A DNA stretch of 64,000 nucleotides from Hyphomicrobiales bacterium. Its GTDB lineage: Bacteria > Pseudomonadota > Alphaproteobacteria > Parvibaculales > Parvibaculaceae. Each line of letters starts with the position of its first letter. The stretch's first letter is position 1. The notes beneath the pieces were generated by a model, which ran no database searches, was not told the origin of the DNA, and worked only from the letters and a program-made list of their open reading frames with translations. Made by a program: the position numbers and the translations under genes. The DNA lies in contig WGND01000001.1 of the NCBI GenBank assembly GCA_016124805.1, positions 1 to 64,000 on the forward strand, written 5' to 3'. Shown piece by piece: positions 31,505 through 44,003 of the stretch.

Positions 31505-33157
31505 ATGTTGAAAGACCCTTCGCAAAAATACCGCGCTTTTCCGCCGATTGACCTGCCTGACAGGCAATGGCCGAACCGCGCCATCACGCAGCCGCCGATC
31601 TGGATGAGCACCGATTTGCGCGACGGCAACCAGTCGCTTTTCGAGCCGATGGATGCCGACCGCAAGATGCGGATGTTCGAGCTTCTGGTGCGCATCGGCT
31701 TCAAGGAAATCGAGGCGGGGTTTCCCTCCGCCTCCGACACTGATTTCAACTTCATCCGGGAGCTGATCACCGGCGGGCATGTGCCGGACGACGTGCGCCT
31801 TGAGGTCTTGACCCAGGCGCGCGAAGAACTGATCACGCGGACCATGGAAAGCCTGCGCGGGGCCAGGCACGCGCTGGTGCATGTCTATAATGCGACCGCG
31901 CCCAATTTCCGCGATGTCGTGTTTCAGCAGGGCAAGCAGGGCGTGAAGGCCATTGCCATGGAGGCGGCACGCCAGATCAAGTCGCTCGCCGCCGGGCAGC
32001 CCAAAACCGACTGGCGCTTTCAATACAGCCCCGAGGTTTTTTCCGGCACGGAGCTCGAATTTGCCAAGGAAGTGGTGGATGCCGTGACCGAAATCTGGGA
32101 GGCAAGCCCGGAGCGCCCCGTCGTCATCAATCTGCCAGCGACGGTCGAAATGGCCTCGCCCAATATCTATGCCGACCAGATCGAATGGATGCATCGCAAC
32201 CTCAAGCGGCGCGAGGGCATCATCCTCTCGCTGCATCCCCATAATGATCGCGGCACGGCGGTGGCCGCTGCCGAGCTTGGCATGATGGCGGGTGCTGACC
32301 GCGTGGAAGGCTGCCTCTTTGGCAATGGCGAACGCACGGGCAATGTCGATCTCGTGACGCTGGCGCTCAATCTCTATTCGCAGGGGATTGATCCGGGGCT
32401 TGATTTTTCACAGATCAACGAGGTCGCGCGCACGGTTGAATATTGCAACCAGTTGCCGATCCATCCGCGCCACCCCTATGTGGGCGATCTGGTGTTCACC
32501 GCTTTTTCCGGGTCGCATCAGGATGCGATCAAGAAGGGCTTTGCCGCGCGCAAGGAAGGCGACATCTGGGAAGTGCCCTATCTGCCGGTGGACCCGCATG
32601 ATCTGGGGCGCACTTACGAGTCGATCATTCGTGTAAACAGCCAGTCGGGCAAGGGCGGCATCGCCTATCTGCTTGAAACGGAATATGGGCTGGCTTTGCC
32701 GCGCCGGCTGCAGGTGGAGTTTTCTTCAATCGTGCAGAAGATTGTCGATGTGTCGGGCAAGGAAGTGCGCGCCGCCGATATTTACGAAATCTTCGCCGAT
32801 GAATATCTGCGCCGAGAGACACCGATTGCCTATGTCAGCCATTCGCTGTTTGACGAGGCGGGCAAGCAGGGCGTGCGCATGGTGGTGAAACGCAACGGCC
32901 AGGAAGAAACGCTGAGCGGGCTAGGCAATGGCCCGATTGATGCCGCCATGAATGCGCTCGGCCTGCCGCTGCAGGTGCGCCACTATGAAGAACATTCGAT
33001 GGGCTCGGGCTCGGATGCGCGCGCTGTTGCCTATGTGGAAGTGGCGGACCCTGATGTGGCCGGTGATATTTTCGGTGTGGGGATTGATCCCAACATCATC
33101 ACCGCTTCGTTCCGCGCGATGATCAGCGCGGCCAACCGGGCAGCCACGCGCAAGTGA
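31505..33157 (+). CDS. leuA: 2-isopropylmalate synthase
   Basis: 550 aa. Commits 2-oxoisovalerate plus acetyl-CoA to leucine synthesis. The aldolase-type barrel begins with [16 protein letters not shown] (catalytic Arg/Asp), has the metal motif [11 protein letters not shown], and the C-terminal LeuA regulatory domain is present (about 430-545), so leucine feedback inhibition is expected. The length matches the longer LeuA class used by many Alphaproteobacteria and Actinobacteria. Preceded by a leucine-rich leader ORF and followed by a hairpin terminator. Confidence 0.95.
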   Translation: MLKDPSQKYRAFPPIDLPDRQWPNRAITQPPIWMSTDLRDGNQSLFEPMDADRKMRMFELLVRIGFKEIEAGFPSASDTDFNFIRELITGGHVPDDVRLEVLTQAREELITRTMESLRGARHALVHVYNATAPNFRDVVFQQGKQGVKAIAMEAARQIKSLAAGQPKTDWRFQYSPEVFSGTELEFAKEVVDAVTEIWEASPERPVVINLPATVEMASPNIYADQIEWMHRNLKRREGIILSLHPHNDRGTAVAAAELGMMAGADRVEGCLFGNGERTGNVDLVTLALNLYSQGIDPGLDFSQINEVARTVEYCNQLPIHPRHPYVGDLVFTAFSGSHQDAIKKGFAARKEGDIWEVPYLPVDPHDLGRTYESIIRVNSQSGKGGIAYLLETEYGLALPRRLQVEFSSIVQKIVDVSGKEVRAADIYEIFADEYLRRETPIAYVSHSLFDEAGKQGVRMVVKRNGQEETLSGLGNGPIDAAMNALGLPLQVRHYEEHSMGSGSDARAVAYVEVADPDVAGDIFGVGIDPNIITASFRAMISAANRAATRK

Positions 33158-33176
33158 TCTTCTGGTGAATTTGAGG

Positions 33177-33211
33177 CGGGGCGGGTGTGCTGATATGCGC
33201 CTGCCCCGTTT
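33177..33211 (+). terminator. Hairpin terminator after leuA
   Basis: CGGGGCGGG and CCTGCCCCG (one G-T pair), 14-base loop, followed by TTTC; 20 bp after the leuA stop. Confidence 0.6.
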
Positions 33212-33385
33212 CACGACTGTCGGCCTATGCTGCTTTGAGGGAGCGGGCGGTCACTTTTCGTGGCATGCTGTGGGTGATTCGTCGCGCTGCCGCAAGGCTC
33301 CGTTTCGCCTTGCCCCGACATGAACCACACCCTGTAACGCTGGATTGATGATCCGGCGCCTCGCGTATCCCGAAGGCCGTCACCC

Positions 33386-34159
33386 ATGACAAAGCCCGCC
33401 AAACCCGCTGCCCTGCAAGTCGACACGCTGATGATCAACGGGCGTGCCGTGCCCGTGCATGTGCGCCACAATCCGCGCGCGCGTCGCATCATTGTGCGCG
33501 TCGATCTGACAATGGGCTCGGTGGAGGTGACAACGCCGAGCAAGAGCGGGGCGCGGCGGGCGATGCAGTTTGCCGCCCAGCAGCGCGAATGGATTGCCGA
33601 GCGCCTGCTGCGTGTGCCGAGTGCGGTGCCTTTTCGCGATGGCGAGGTGGTGCCCTTTTGCGGCGAGGATCATCTGATCCGTCATGTCGGGCTGCGCCGC
33701 CCGGCGGGTATCAAATCCGGCCCGGTGTGGCGGGTGACACATGCGGACAGCGACGCCATGCCGGAGATTTGCGTTACGGGTCATGAAGATTTCATCCAGC
33801 GCCGCATTGGCGACTGGATGCGCAATGAAGCGCGCGTCGAACTCAATGAACGTTCGCTTTTCCATGCCGAACAGTTTGATGTGCGGCCCGCGCGCATCAC
33901 CGTGCGTGACACGACCACGCGCTGGGGCTCCTGTTCGCCGACGCGGGCGCTCTCCTTTTCCTGGCGTCTCATTCTCGCGCCTTCCTATGTGCTGGATTAT
34001 GTCGCTGCGCATGAGGTTGCGCATCTGCGCCACATGAACCACGGGCCGCGCTTCTGGGCGCTGGTGCGTGAAGGGATTCCGCATTATGAGCGCGCCAAGA
34101 CATGGCTTGAAGTGAACGGGCCGGGGCTGCATCGTTACGGCATCGCAACAACGGACTAG
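33386..34159 (+). CDS. YgjP/SprT-like zinc metallopeptidase (DUF45)
   Basis: 257 aa. The zinc motif is AAHEVAHLRHMNHGPRFW (HExxH plus a third His), preceded by the DUF45 signature TTRWGSCSPTRALSFSWRL. YgjP-like proteins are cytoplasmic proteins of uncertain substrate related to M48/SprT peptidases. No signal peptide. The ATG lies in GTCACCC context with a weak SD; the next unit starts 68 bp downstream with its own promoter. Confidence 0.87.
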   Translation: MTKPAKPAALQVDTLMINGRAVPVHVRHNPRARRIIVRVDLTMGSVEVTTPSKSGARRAMQFAAQQREWIAERLLRVPSAVPFRDGEVVPFCGEDHLIRHVGLRRPAGIKSGPVWRVTHADSDAMPEICVTGHEDFIQRRIGDWMRNEARVELNERSLFHAEQFDVRPARITVRDTTTRWGSCSPTRALSFSWRLILAPSYVLDYVAAHEVAHLRHMNHGPRFWALVREGIPHYERAKTWLEVNGPGLHRYGIATTD

Positions 34160-34160
34160 T

Positions 34161-34189
34161 TTGACTTCCCTCCCTGATAAGAATATTTA
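34161..34189 (+). promoter_or_regulatory. Sigma70-type promoter for PF10118-like and isomerase-like genes
   Basis: TTGACT at 34161-34166, 17-bp spacer, TATTTA at 34184-34189, 38 bp before the ATG of the next gene; begins directly after the stop codon of the DUF45 gene. Confidence 0.65.
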
Positions 34190-34227
34190 CGAAGTTAAGC
34201 ATTCGATCTCTCGGGAGGAGAAGGGGC

Positions 34228-35124
34228 ATGGCCGTTACGGATGTTGCCGGGGCAACAGAGGCAGAGCGCATGATCGTGCGCCGCCCGCCCTTTTCCTTCA
34301 CGCAGGAAAGCGCCGTTTTCTGGAACGCGAAGCGGCCGGAATTTTCGCAGATCGTGAATGCCGCCTCGCTGGCGATGCCCTATCTCGAACCCTATCTCAT
34401 CAAGACCATGCGCGAGGCGCGCCCGCTGATCAGCGACCCGAAGCTGGTGCGCGATCTCGATCTTTATTGTGCGCAGGAATCATCCCATTACCGCCAGCAT
34501 CGCCGTTTCAATGACGCGCTGAAAGCCGAGCTGCCCGAGGCGGTGACTGCCAGCGAAGAAATCCTTGCCGCCGATTATGAATGGCTCGGCAAGAACCGTT
34601 CGCTGAGGTTCAACCTTGCCTATGCGGAAGGCTTTGAATCCATGGCGCTTGCCATCGGCCATATGCTGATCCGGGACCGCGTCTATCTCTTTGGCGGGTC
34701 AAACAGTGAGGTTGCCTCGCTCATTCTCTGGCATTTTGCCGAAGAGATCGAGCACAAGGCCGTCACCTATGATGTGTTTGCGCATGTCTCGGGCAGCGTC
34801 TTCTGGCGGCTGGTCGGGTTGTTCTATGCAACGGGGCATATTTTCTGGCGCACGCGGGCGGGCTATCAGCGCCTGTTGAAAGCCGAGGGGTTGTGGCGCA
34901 ACTGGCGCTCGCGTCTGGCGCTCGGCCGTGTTCTCATTCGTGTACTGAGCATATTGGCGGCGCGCTTCGTGCTGATCCTGGTACCTGGCTACCACCCCAA
35001 CAAGATTGCCGATCCGGCCTGGATGACAAAATGGGTGGCGCTGCATCAGGCCGATGACAAGGCAACCGCGCGCCTTGATACGAACCGCCTGCACGAAGCC
35101 GACCCCGTGCCGCTTTCGGCCTGA
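34228..35124 (+). CDS. PF10118-type predicted metal-dependent hydrolase
   Basis: 298 aa. Helical protein with three carboxylate/histidine motifs spaced like a metal-binding bundle: Glu84/His87/His91 (CAQESSHYRQH), YAEGFESMAL about 50 residues later, and WHFAEEIEHK. A hydrophobic stretch follows near the C-terminus. PF10118 proteins are annotated as predicted metal-dependent hydrolases with no defined substrate, but the motifs look ferritin-like, making this a third candidate diiron protein in the window. Strong GGGAGGAGAAGGGG ribosome site. Likely operon with the membrane protein 23 bp downstream. Confidence 0.8.
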   Translation: MAVTDVAGATEAERMIVRRPPFSFTQESAVFWNAKRPEFSQIVNAASLAMPYLEPYLIKTMREARPLISDPKLVRDLDLYCAQESSHYRQHRRFNDALKAELPEAVTASEEILAADYEWLGKNRSLRFNLAYAEGFESMALAIGHMLIRDRVYLFGGSNSEVASLILWHFAEEIEHKAVTYDVFAHVSGSVFWRLVGLFYATGHIFWRTRAGYQRLLKAEGLWRNWRSRLALGRVLIRVLSILAARFVLILVPGYHPNKIADPAWMTKWVALHQADDKATARLDTNRLHEADPVPLSA

Positions 35125-35147
35125 CCTGAGACAAGCGAGACCAACTC

Positions 35148-35642
35148 ATGAGCGAAATGCCTTCCCGCCTGCGCGCCCTGCTGTTTCTCAACGGCACCGG
35201 CCTTTTCATTCTGGCGATTTCCATCGGCTGGATCTGGTTCTTCGCACTGCTCAACAGCATCGTGCTGTGGCCGCTGCCGATTGATATTCCCGTCTCCATT
35301 CCCGATGACGGGCGGGCCTGGCGCATGGCGCATATGGAAGGGATTACGCAAGGCCTGCTGCTGATGGCGGTGGGTCTGGGCGGGCAATTCATGCGGCTCA
35401 GCGAGAAACAATATAAATGGCTTTTCTGGTCGTCGCTGACATCGGCCTGGCTTTTCACCATCCCGACAATTTTCAATGCCGCCTTCGGGACGCGTGGTCT
35501 TGCCTTTGGCGGCGGGCCTTTCAAGGGCGGCCTTGCCAACAACATCATCTATCTGACGGGCTGGCCGCCCATCATCGCCATTCACATCATGCTGGCGCTG
35601 ATTTTTCTGGGTGTCTGGCGCTATCTGCGCGTGACGTCCTGA
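35148..35642 (+). CDS. Four-helix membrane protein resembling styrene-oxide isomerase
   Basis: 164 aa with four predicted TM helices (about 12-36, 62-82, 92-112 and 132-158). Size, topology and two motifs recall styrene-oxide isomerase StyC: WRMAHMEGITQG around His62 corresponds to the StyC region containing its heme-ligating His, and TRGLAFGGGPFKGG corresponds to the conserved RGLTFG..F loop. The comparison is from memory, so the assignment is tentative. It is cotranscribed with the PF10118-like gene. A Meinwald-type epoxide isomerase or another heme membrane protein are the alternatives. Confidence 0.55.
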   Translation: MSEMPSRLRALLFLNGTGLFILAISIGWIWFFALLNSIVLWPLPIDIPVSIPDDGRAWRMAHMEGITQGLLLMAVGLGGQFMRLSEKQYKWLFWSSLTSAWLFTIPTIFNAAFGTRGLAFGGGPFKGGLANNIIYLTGWPPIIAIHIMLALIFLGVWRYLRVTS

Positions 35643-35649
35643 CCCATCG

Positions 35650-38037
35650 CTAACGGCGCGCGCCGGGATGGCCGGGCTGCAGGGTGCTGGGGCGTGGCTG
35701 GGCGCCGCCGCCAAAGAGGCGCTCGAAAAAGCCGGGCTCTTCCCATTGGCGCGGTGCGTCTTCCGGCAGCGGGTCGGTATTGGTGGCGCGCAATTCCTCG
35801 ACCGTCATCGCTGCCGAGGTGCTGTAGGGATCATAACTGCCGGGCAGGTTTGAGACCTGCACACGGGCCTGCGTTTCGATCATGAAATTGTGCCAGATCT
35901 CGGCGGGCACATTGCCACCCGTCACCTTTTTCATGGGCGCGCCATTGTCATTGCCGACCCAGACACCCACCACAAGATCCGCCGTATAACCGATAAACCA
36001 GGCGTCACGGAAATCCTGCGTGGTGCCGGTTTTGCCTGCGCTCTGGCGATTTGCGAGCGCTGCCTTGCGGCCCGTGCCCGATGTCATCACGGCCTTGAGC
36101 ATCTCGTTCATTTCGCCGAGCACCTTCAGGTCAATCACGGGGCCGATACCCGAGCCCTCACGACGATAAAGGGCTTCGCCTGTCTGGTTTTCCACCCCGT
36201 CAATGCCATGCGGAATGACGCCATAGCCGCCATTGGCAAAGGTCGCATAGGCAGCCGTCAGCTCCAGCAGATTGACATCGCCTGTGCCGAGCGCCAGCGA
36301 CAGGTTGGGTGGCAGATCGCCGGTAATGCCGAGCCGCTGTGCCGTACGGATGACCTGACGGATCCCGACTTCGGAGGCAAGCTGGACAGCGACCGTGTTG
36401 ATGGATTTTGACAGGGCTGTGCGCAGCGTGACCGGCCCCTCGAATTTGTCGCCGTAATTGGAGGGCGACCAGCTGCCATAGGAAACCGGGCGATCCACGC
36501 GCACGGTCTCCGGTGTCAGCCCCTGCTCCATGGCGGTGAGATAAACAAAAGGCTTGAAGGCGGAGCCCGGCTGCCTGTTTGCCTGCACCGCGCGATTGAA
36601 CTGACTCTGCACATAGGAGCGACCGCCCACCATGGCGCGCACGGCACCATCCGGGCTCAGCGCCACAAGGGCGGCCTGCGTGATGTTCATCTCCGCGCCA
36701 TGCTCGGCGAGTGCCTGCTGCACAAAGCGTTCGGCTTCCCGCTGCAGATAAGGGTCGATGGTCGTCTGCACCACCACATCCTTGTCAAGGCGTCCGGCAT
36801 AGTCGGGCAGGCTGTCGGCGATCCAGTCGACAAAATAGTTGATGGAGCCGCTATTGGAGTAACCCGACATGGAGGCGGGGCGGGTAACGGCCGTCCGCGC
36901 ATCCGCCGTGGTGATGTAACCGGCGTTGACCATGTTCTGGAGTACGATGCGGGCGCGCTCACGCGCGAGATTAATGTCGTTTGACGGGGCATAGCGCGAC
37001 GGTGCCTTGAGCAGGCCCGCCAGCATTGCCGCCTCCGGCAGGGAAAGTGCGCGGGCGGGCTTTTTGAAATAGCGTTCCGAGGCCGCCTCGATGCCATAGG
37101 CCCCGCCGCCGAAATAGACGCGGTTGAGATAGAGCGTCAGGATTTCCTGCTTGCTCAGCCGCATCTCCAGCCACACCGCCAGGATCATCTCTTCCAGCTT
37201 GCGCGACAGAGTACGCTCCGGCGTCAGAAACACATTCTTGGCAAGCTGCTGGGTAATGGTCGAGCCGCCCTGCACATAGGCCCCGGCCCGAAAATTCTGC
37301 ACCATGGCGCGCGCCAGACCGATCGGATCGACACCAAAATGATAATAGAAACGCTGGTCTTCCGTCGCGATCACGGCCTCGCCGACATAGGGCGGCAAAT
37401 CGGCCAGCATGACATTGCCGCCGAGAAGATCGCCGCGATGGGAAAGCGCCTGCCCGTCAGCGGCGACAATGCTGACGGAAGGGTTGTGCTCAATGTCATA
37501 AAGCGAGGCGGTCTGTGGCAGGTTCATGCCGAAATAGATGAAAACGCAGCCAAGCAGAATGGCCCCCCATATCGCCAAGACGACAAGCCAATAGGTCAGC
37601 CGCCGCAGCAGGCCTCTGGATGGCTTTTTGGACTTTGCCTTGCGCGCGCCCGTCCGTGGCTGGGGCCGTGTGATCGGCACGGCACGCGGCTTGGGCGCTG
37701 TCTTCTTGACCTTCGGCTTGTTGCCTTGCGGGGCTTTGGGCTTTGTTTTGGGCCGTGTTTCAAAGCGCGGCTCGACCCGGTCGCGCGATGATGGTCGCTG
37801 ACGCGAGCCCCACCTCACCGGCTCATCCCAGTCGTCATCATCCTCATCGGGATCATCGGGACCGTAGAGATCATCGGCGTCATCATCGAAATCATCAATG
37901 TCATCGGGATCGTCATAGCCGTCATGGGCAGGTCGGCGGCTGCGATTGACGTCAATCCCGACGCGAACAGGTTTGAGGCCCGCCACGCGGCGAAGCGTCC
38001 TGGGTTCCCCCTGCCTGTTCCTGCCGTTGCCGCCCAT
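35650..38037 (-). CDS. Class A penicillin-binding protein 1A family
   Basis: 795 aa. A cytoplasmic N-terminus of about 150 residues has a striking Asp-rich stretch (about 40-70) followed by a Lys/Arg/Pro-rich basic stretch, then one TM helix (about 150-172). The GT51 glycosyltransferase domain contains ATEDQRFYYHFGVDP and GGSTITQQLAKN. The transpeptidase domain has the SxxK nucleophile in PGSAFKPF (about 491), SKSIN, and KTGTT (about 666). It polymerises and crosslinks peptidoglycan. A CtrA-type box sits 66 bp upstream of the start, suggesting cell-cycle control. Confidence 0.92.
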   Translation of the reverse strand: MGGNGRNRQGEPRTLRRVAGLKPVRVGIDVNRSRRPAHDGYDDPDDIDDFDDDADDLYGPDDPDEDDDDWDEPVRWGSRQRPSSRDRVEPRFETRPKTKPKAPQGNKPKVKKTAPKPRAVPITRPQPRTGARKAKSKKPSRGLLRRLTYWLVVLAIWGAILLGCVFIYFGMNLPQTASLYDIEHNPSVSIVAADGQALSHRGDLLGGNVMLADLPPYVGEAVIATEDQRFYYHFGVDPIGLARAMVQNFRAGAYVQGGSTITQQLAKNVFLTPERTLSRKLEEMILAVWLEMRLSKQEILTLYLNRVYFGGGAYGIEAASERYFKKPARALSLPEAAMLAGLLKAPSRYAPSNDINLARERARIVLQNMVNAGYITTADARTAVTRPASMSGYSNSGSINYFVDWIADSLPDYAGRLDKDVVVQTTIDPYLQREAERFVQQALAEHGAEMNITQAALVALSPDGAVRAMVGGRSYVQSQFNRAVQANRQPGSAFKPFVYLTAMEQGLTPETVRVDRPVSYGSWSPSNYGDKFEGPVTLRTALSKSINTVAVQLASEVGIRQVIRTAQRLGITGDLPPNLSLALGTGDVNLLELTAAYATFANGGYGVIPHGIDGVENQTGEALYRREGSGIGPVIDLKVLGEMNEMLKAVMTSGTGRKAALANRQSAGKTGTTQDFRDAWFIGYTADLVVGVWVGNDNGAPMKKVTGGNVPAEIWHNFMIETQARVQVSNLPGSYDPYSTSAAMTVEELRATNTDPLPEDAPRQWEEPGFFERLFGGGAQPRPSTLQPGHPGARR

Positions 38038-38102
38038 GATGCATGCATCCTGCTGCCCGCGCCTGACGCGCGAAACTCCACAGGGAAGCTAAAGGGGGAT
38101 GG

Positions 38103-38118
38103 TTAACGTGCTGTTAAC
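38103..38118. promoter_or_regulatory. Perfect CtrA-type box TTAA-N7-TTAAC
   Basis: TTAA at 38103-38106, seven bases, TTAAC at 38114-38118, an exact match to the CtrA consensus of Alphaproteobacteria. Located 66 bp upstream of the PBP1A start codon and between that gene and the end of the EF-hand gene. Confidence 0.7.
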
Positions 38119-38182
38119 AATTGCCGCATCTCCATCCCCCTCTCGCCGGGACAGGCCTGGTCCGGTCGCCCGTCCCTAAAGG

Positions 38183-38890
38183 TTAGGCGGTGAGCTCAAA
38201 TCCCTGCCTGCCGGTCCCGGCCTGCCCTTCGAAAAGGGAGGTCATTCGCTGCAGATAGGCTTCAAGCTGCTTTGAGATATCCGTGGTCGACGACGTGCTG
38301 GTGGTCTGTGTGGACCCGTCTTCCTCATCGTCCGAAGACGTCGCTTCCAGCAGAAGGTCAGCCAGGCTCGTTCCCTGCGACGATCCGGACGGCGGCGGCG
38401 GCGGTGCCTTGCCCGACTTCATCTCGTCGCCGAACGCACTGAGTTCGTCAGATGTCAGCTCCCCGTCGCCATCTGAATCGATTTTGGAAAAGAGTTCAGC
38501 CGACTTTGTGCTGTCGCTGCCCTGGGGGCCTGCCGCCGCAAATTCATCCGCGGAGATGGTACCGTTGCCATCCTCATCAGCCCTGTTCAGCAAATCGGTT
38601 GCCGGATCAAAGCCACCCTGCTGCTGCAACTGAATGAAGGACCCCTGCGTGCTGGAGGCCATGCTGGAGAAGAAGGCGCTGAGCTCATCCGACGACAATG
38701 TGTTGTCGCCACTGGAGTCAATCTGCTTGAAGAGATTTTCAATCTTGCTCTTGTCGGCAGATTTTGCCTGATCACCGGCAGAAAATTCTTCCAGAGAAAT
38801 ACCGCCATCGCTATTCGCATCGGCCTTGTTGAAGAGGCTCTGCTGAAGCTGTTGCAGGTAGTAGCTGCTTGATTGTGATGTGATTTGCAT
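38183..38890 (-). CDS. Four EF-hand calcium-binding protein
   Basis: 235 aa. Four EF-hand loops: DANSDGGISLEEF (about 19-31), DSSGDNTLSSDEL, DEDGNGTISADEF and DSDGDGELTSDEL. Each has Asp/Asn/Ser at the first coordinating positions and Glu at position 12, so all look able to bind calcium. The N-terminus (MQITSQSSSYYLQQLQQSLF) is not a Sec signal peptide. Some databases label similar proteins XopAW-type effectors, but no type III system is visible here. It is divergent from a TetR gene whose palindromic operator lies in the shared 151-bp region. Confidence 0.85.
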   Translation of the reverse strand: MQITSQSSSYYLQQLQQSLFNKADANSDGGISLEEFSAGDQAKSADKSKIENLFKQIDSSGDNTLSSDELSAFFSSMASSTQGSFIQLQQQGGFDPATDLLNRADEDGNGTISADEFAAAGPQGSDSTKSAELFSKIDSDGDGELTSDELSAFGDEMKSGKAPPPPPSGSSQGTSLADLLLEATSSDDEEDGSTQTTSTSSTTDISKQLEAYLQRMTSLFEGQAGTGRQGFELTA

Positions 38891-38996
38891 GTTTCACGTC
38901 CTCATATCATTGACAAAGCGCCGCCTCGACAGCGACGGAGTCACGGCTCTTGACCGTTAACCCATATGGCAATGTGCAAGGGGTGCGCAGGGTCGT

Positions 38997-39014
38997 TTCA
39001 AACAGCTGTTTGAA
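38997..39014. promoter_or_regulatory. 18-bp perfect palindrome, TetR operator candidate
   Basis: TTCAAACAG directly followed by CTGTTTGAA, 27 bp before the TetR ATG and 106 bp from the divergent EF-hand gene start. Form and position are typical of TetR/AcrR autoregulatory operators. Confidence 0.7.
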
Positions 39015-39041
39015 TTTGACTGGGGCAATCGGGGTACGAGT

Positions 39042-42717
<3,676 letters not shown>

Positions 42718-42774
42718 GTTCTTCTTTCTCCGGGGCCAATGCCCGTTTCTGGCATTCAATCGTCAAAACAAATT

Positions 42775-43968
42775 TCAATTCCATTCGGTGGCGATCAGGC
42801 CACCTGCCACCCGCAGGCTCTGGGCGCGGGCGCCGAAACCCTCAAACAGCGACGGGTCGGTGCCTGTCATGAAGGCCTGTAGCTGCAGCGCCACGATCTC
42901 GTCAAACAGCGCCGCACGCCGGTCGCGATCAAGATGCGCGGCCACCTCATCCAGCAGCAGCAGCGGCGGCTTGCCCAGTGCTGCCAGAAGCCGCGCATTG
43001 GCCAGCACGATGCCGATCAGCAGCGCCTTCTGTTCCCCTGTCGAGCAGATGCGTGCCTCGCGATCCTTGGGCGCGTGGCGCACCAGAAGATCGCTGCGAT
43101 GGGGCCCTTCCAATGTCCGGCCTGCCCCGGCATCGCGACGGCGCATCTCGCGCAGATGCGTCCTGAAGCCTTCTTCCACATCAACTGCTGCACGGCTTGC
43201 AAGCTCGGCCTCCAGCATTCCGTCAATGGCGATCTCGGCGCGGGGAAAAGCGCCTTCGCCTGATGCCTCAATGGCGCCGCGCAGCCGCGCCAGCGTGTCG
43301 AGCCGGGCGGCGGCGAGGGCGACACCATGTTCGGCCATCTGCTCTTCAAGCCCGCCAAGCCAGGCATCGTCAAATATCTCATCGCTCAGCAACCGGTTGC
43401 GCTCGCGCAGGGCCCGGTCATAGGCATTGGCGCGGGTGCCATGGGCCGGATCAAAGCCCATCACCAGCCGGTCGAGAAACTTGCGGCGCTCGGTTGCCCC
43501 CTCGACAAAGAGGCGATCCATTGCCGGTGTCAGCCAGACGATCCGCAGATGCTCGGCCAGCACCCCTGCACTTGAGGCCGCCTGACCATCAATACGCACG
43601 GCGCGTGAGCGCGCATGTGTTTCAACGCCTGGCTCAATCCCTGTGCCCAGACGCAGCGGGCCTTCCGGTCCCTCAATCGTGGCTGCCACGGCCCAGCCGC
43701 CTGCGCCATCGACGCGCGCAATCTCGGCAAAGGGTGCCCCGCGCAAACCACGCCCGGGCGAGAGCAGCGACACGGCCTCCAGAAGATTGGTCTTGCCCGC
43801 GCCATTTTCGCCGGTGAGAACCACAGGGCGCCCATCCAGCGCCAGCTCGGCGCGTGCATAGGAGCGAAAGTCGGTGATCACCAGCCGACGCAGGCTCACA
43901 ACCGCGCTTGCCGTCATGGCGTAAGCACCGGCATCGATCCGGCCTGCAGGTTTTTCAATCGCCGTCAT
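42775..43968 (-). CDS. recF: DNA replication and repair protein RecF
   Basis: 397 aa from the ATG at 43968; a GTG at 44001 is in frame but nearly overlaps the dnaN stop, and a later ATG at 43917 would also preserve the domain. SMC-like ATPase: Walker A GENGAGKTNLLEAV, signature region STGEQKALLIG, Walker B PPLLLLDEVAAHLD. Loads RecA at gaps. 35 bp downstream of dnaN and 57 bp upstream of the clpP-like gene. Confidence 0.94.
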   Translation of the reverse strand: MTAIEKPAGRIDAGAYAMTASAVVSLRRLVITDFRSYARAELALDGRPVVLTGENGAGKTNLLEAVSLLSPGRGLRGAPFAEIARVDGAGGWAVAATIEGPEGPLRLGTGIEPGVETHARSRAVRIDGQAASSAGVLAEHLRIVWLTPAMDRLFVEGATERRKFLDRLVMGFDPAHGTRANAYDRALRERNRLLSDEIFDDAWLGGLEEQMAEHGVALAAARLDTLARLRGAIEASGEGAFPRAEIAIDGMLEAELASRAAVDVEEGFRTHLREMRRRDAGAGRTLEGPHRSDLLVRHAPKDREARICSTGEQKALLIGIVLANARLLAALGKPPLLLLDEVAAHLDRDRRAALFDEIVALQLQAFMTGTDPSLFEGFGARAQSLRVAGGLIATEWN

Positions 43969-44003
43969 GTTACCCGTATGTCGCGCAACAGCGCCTGACA
44001 CCG

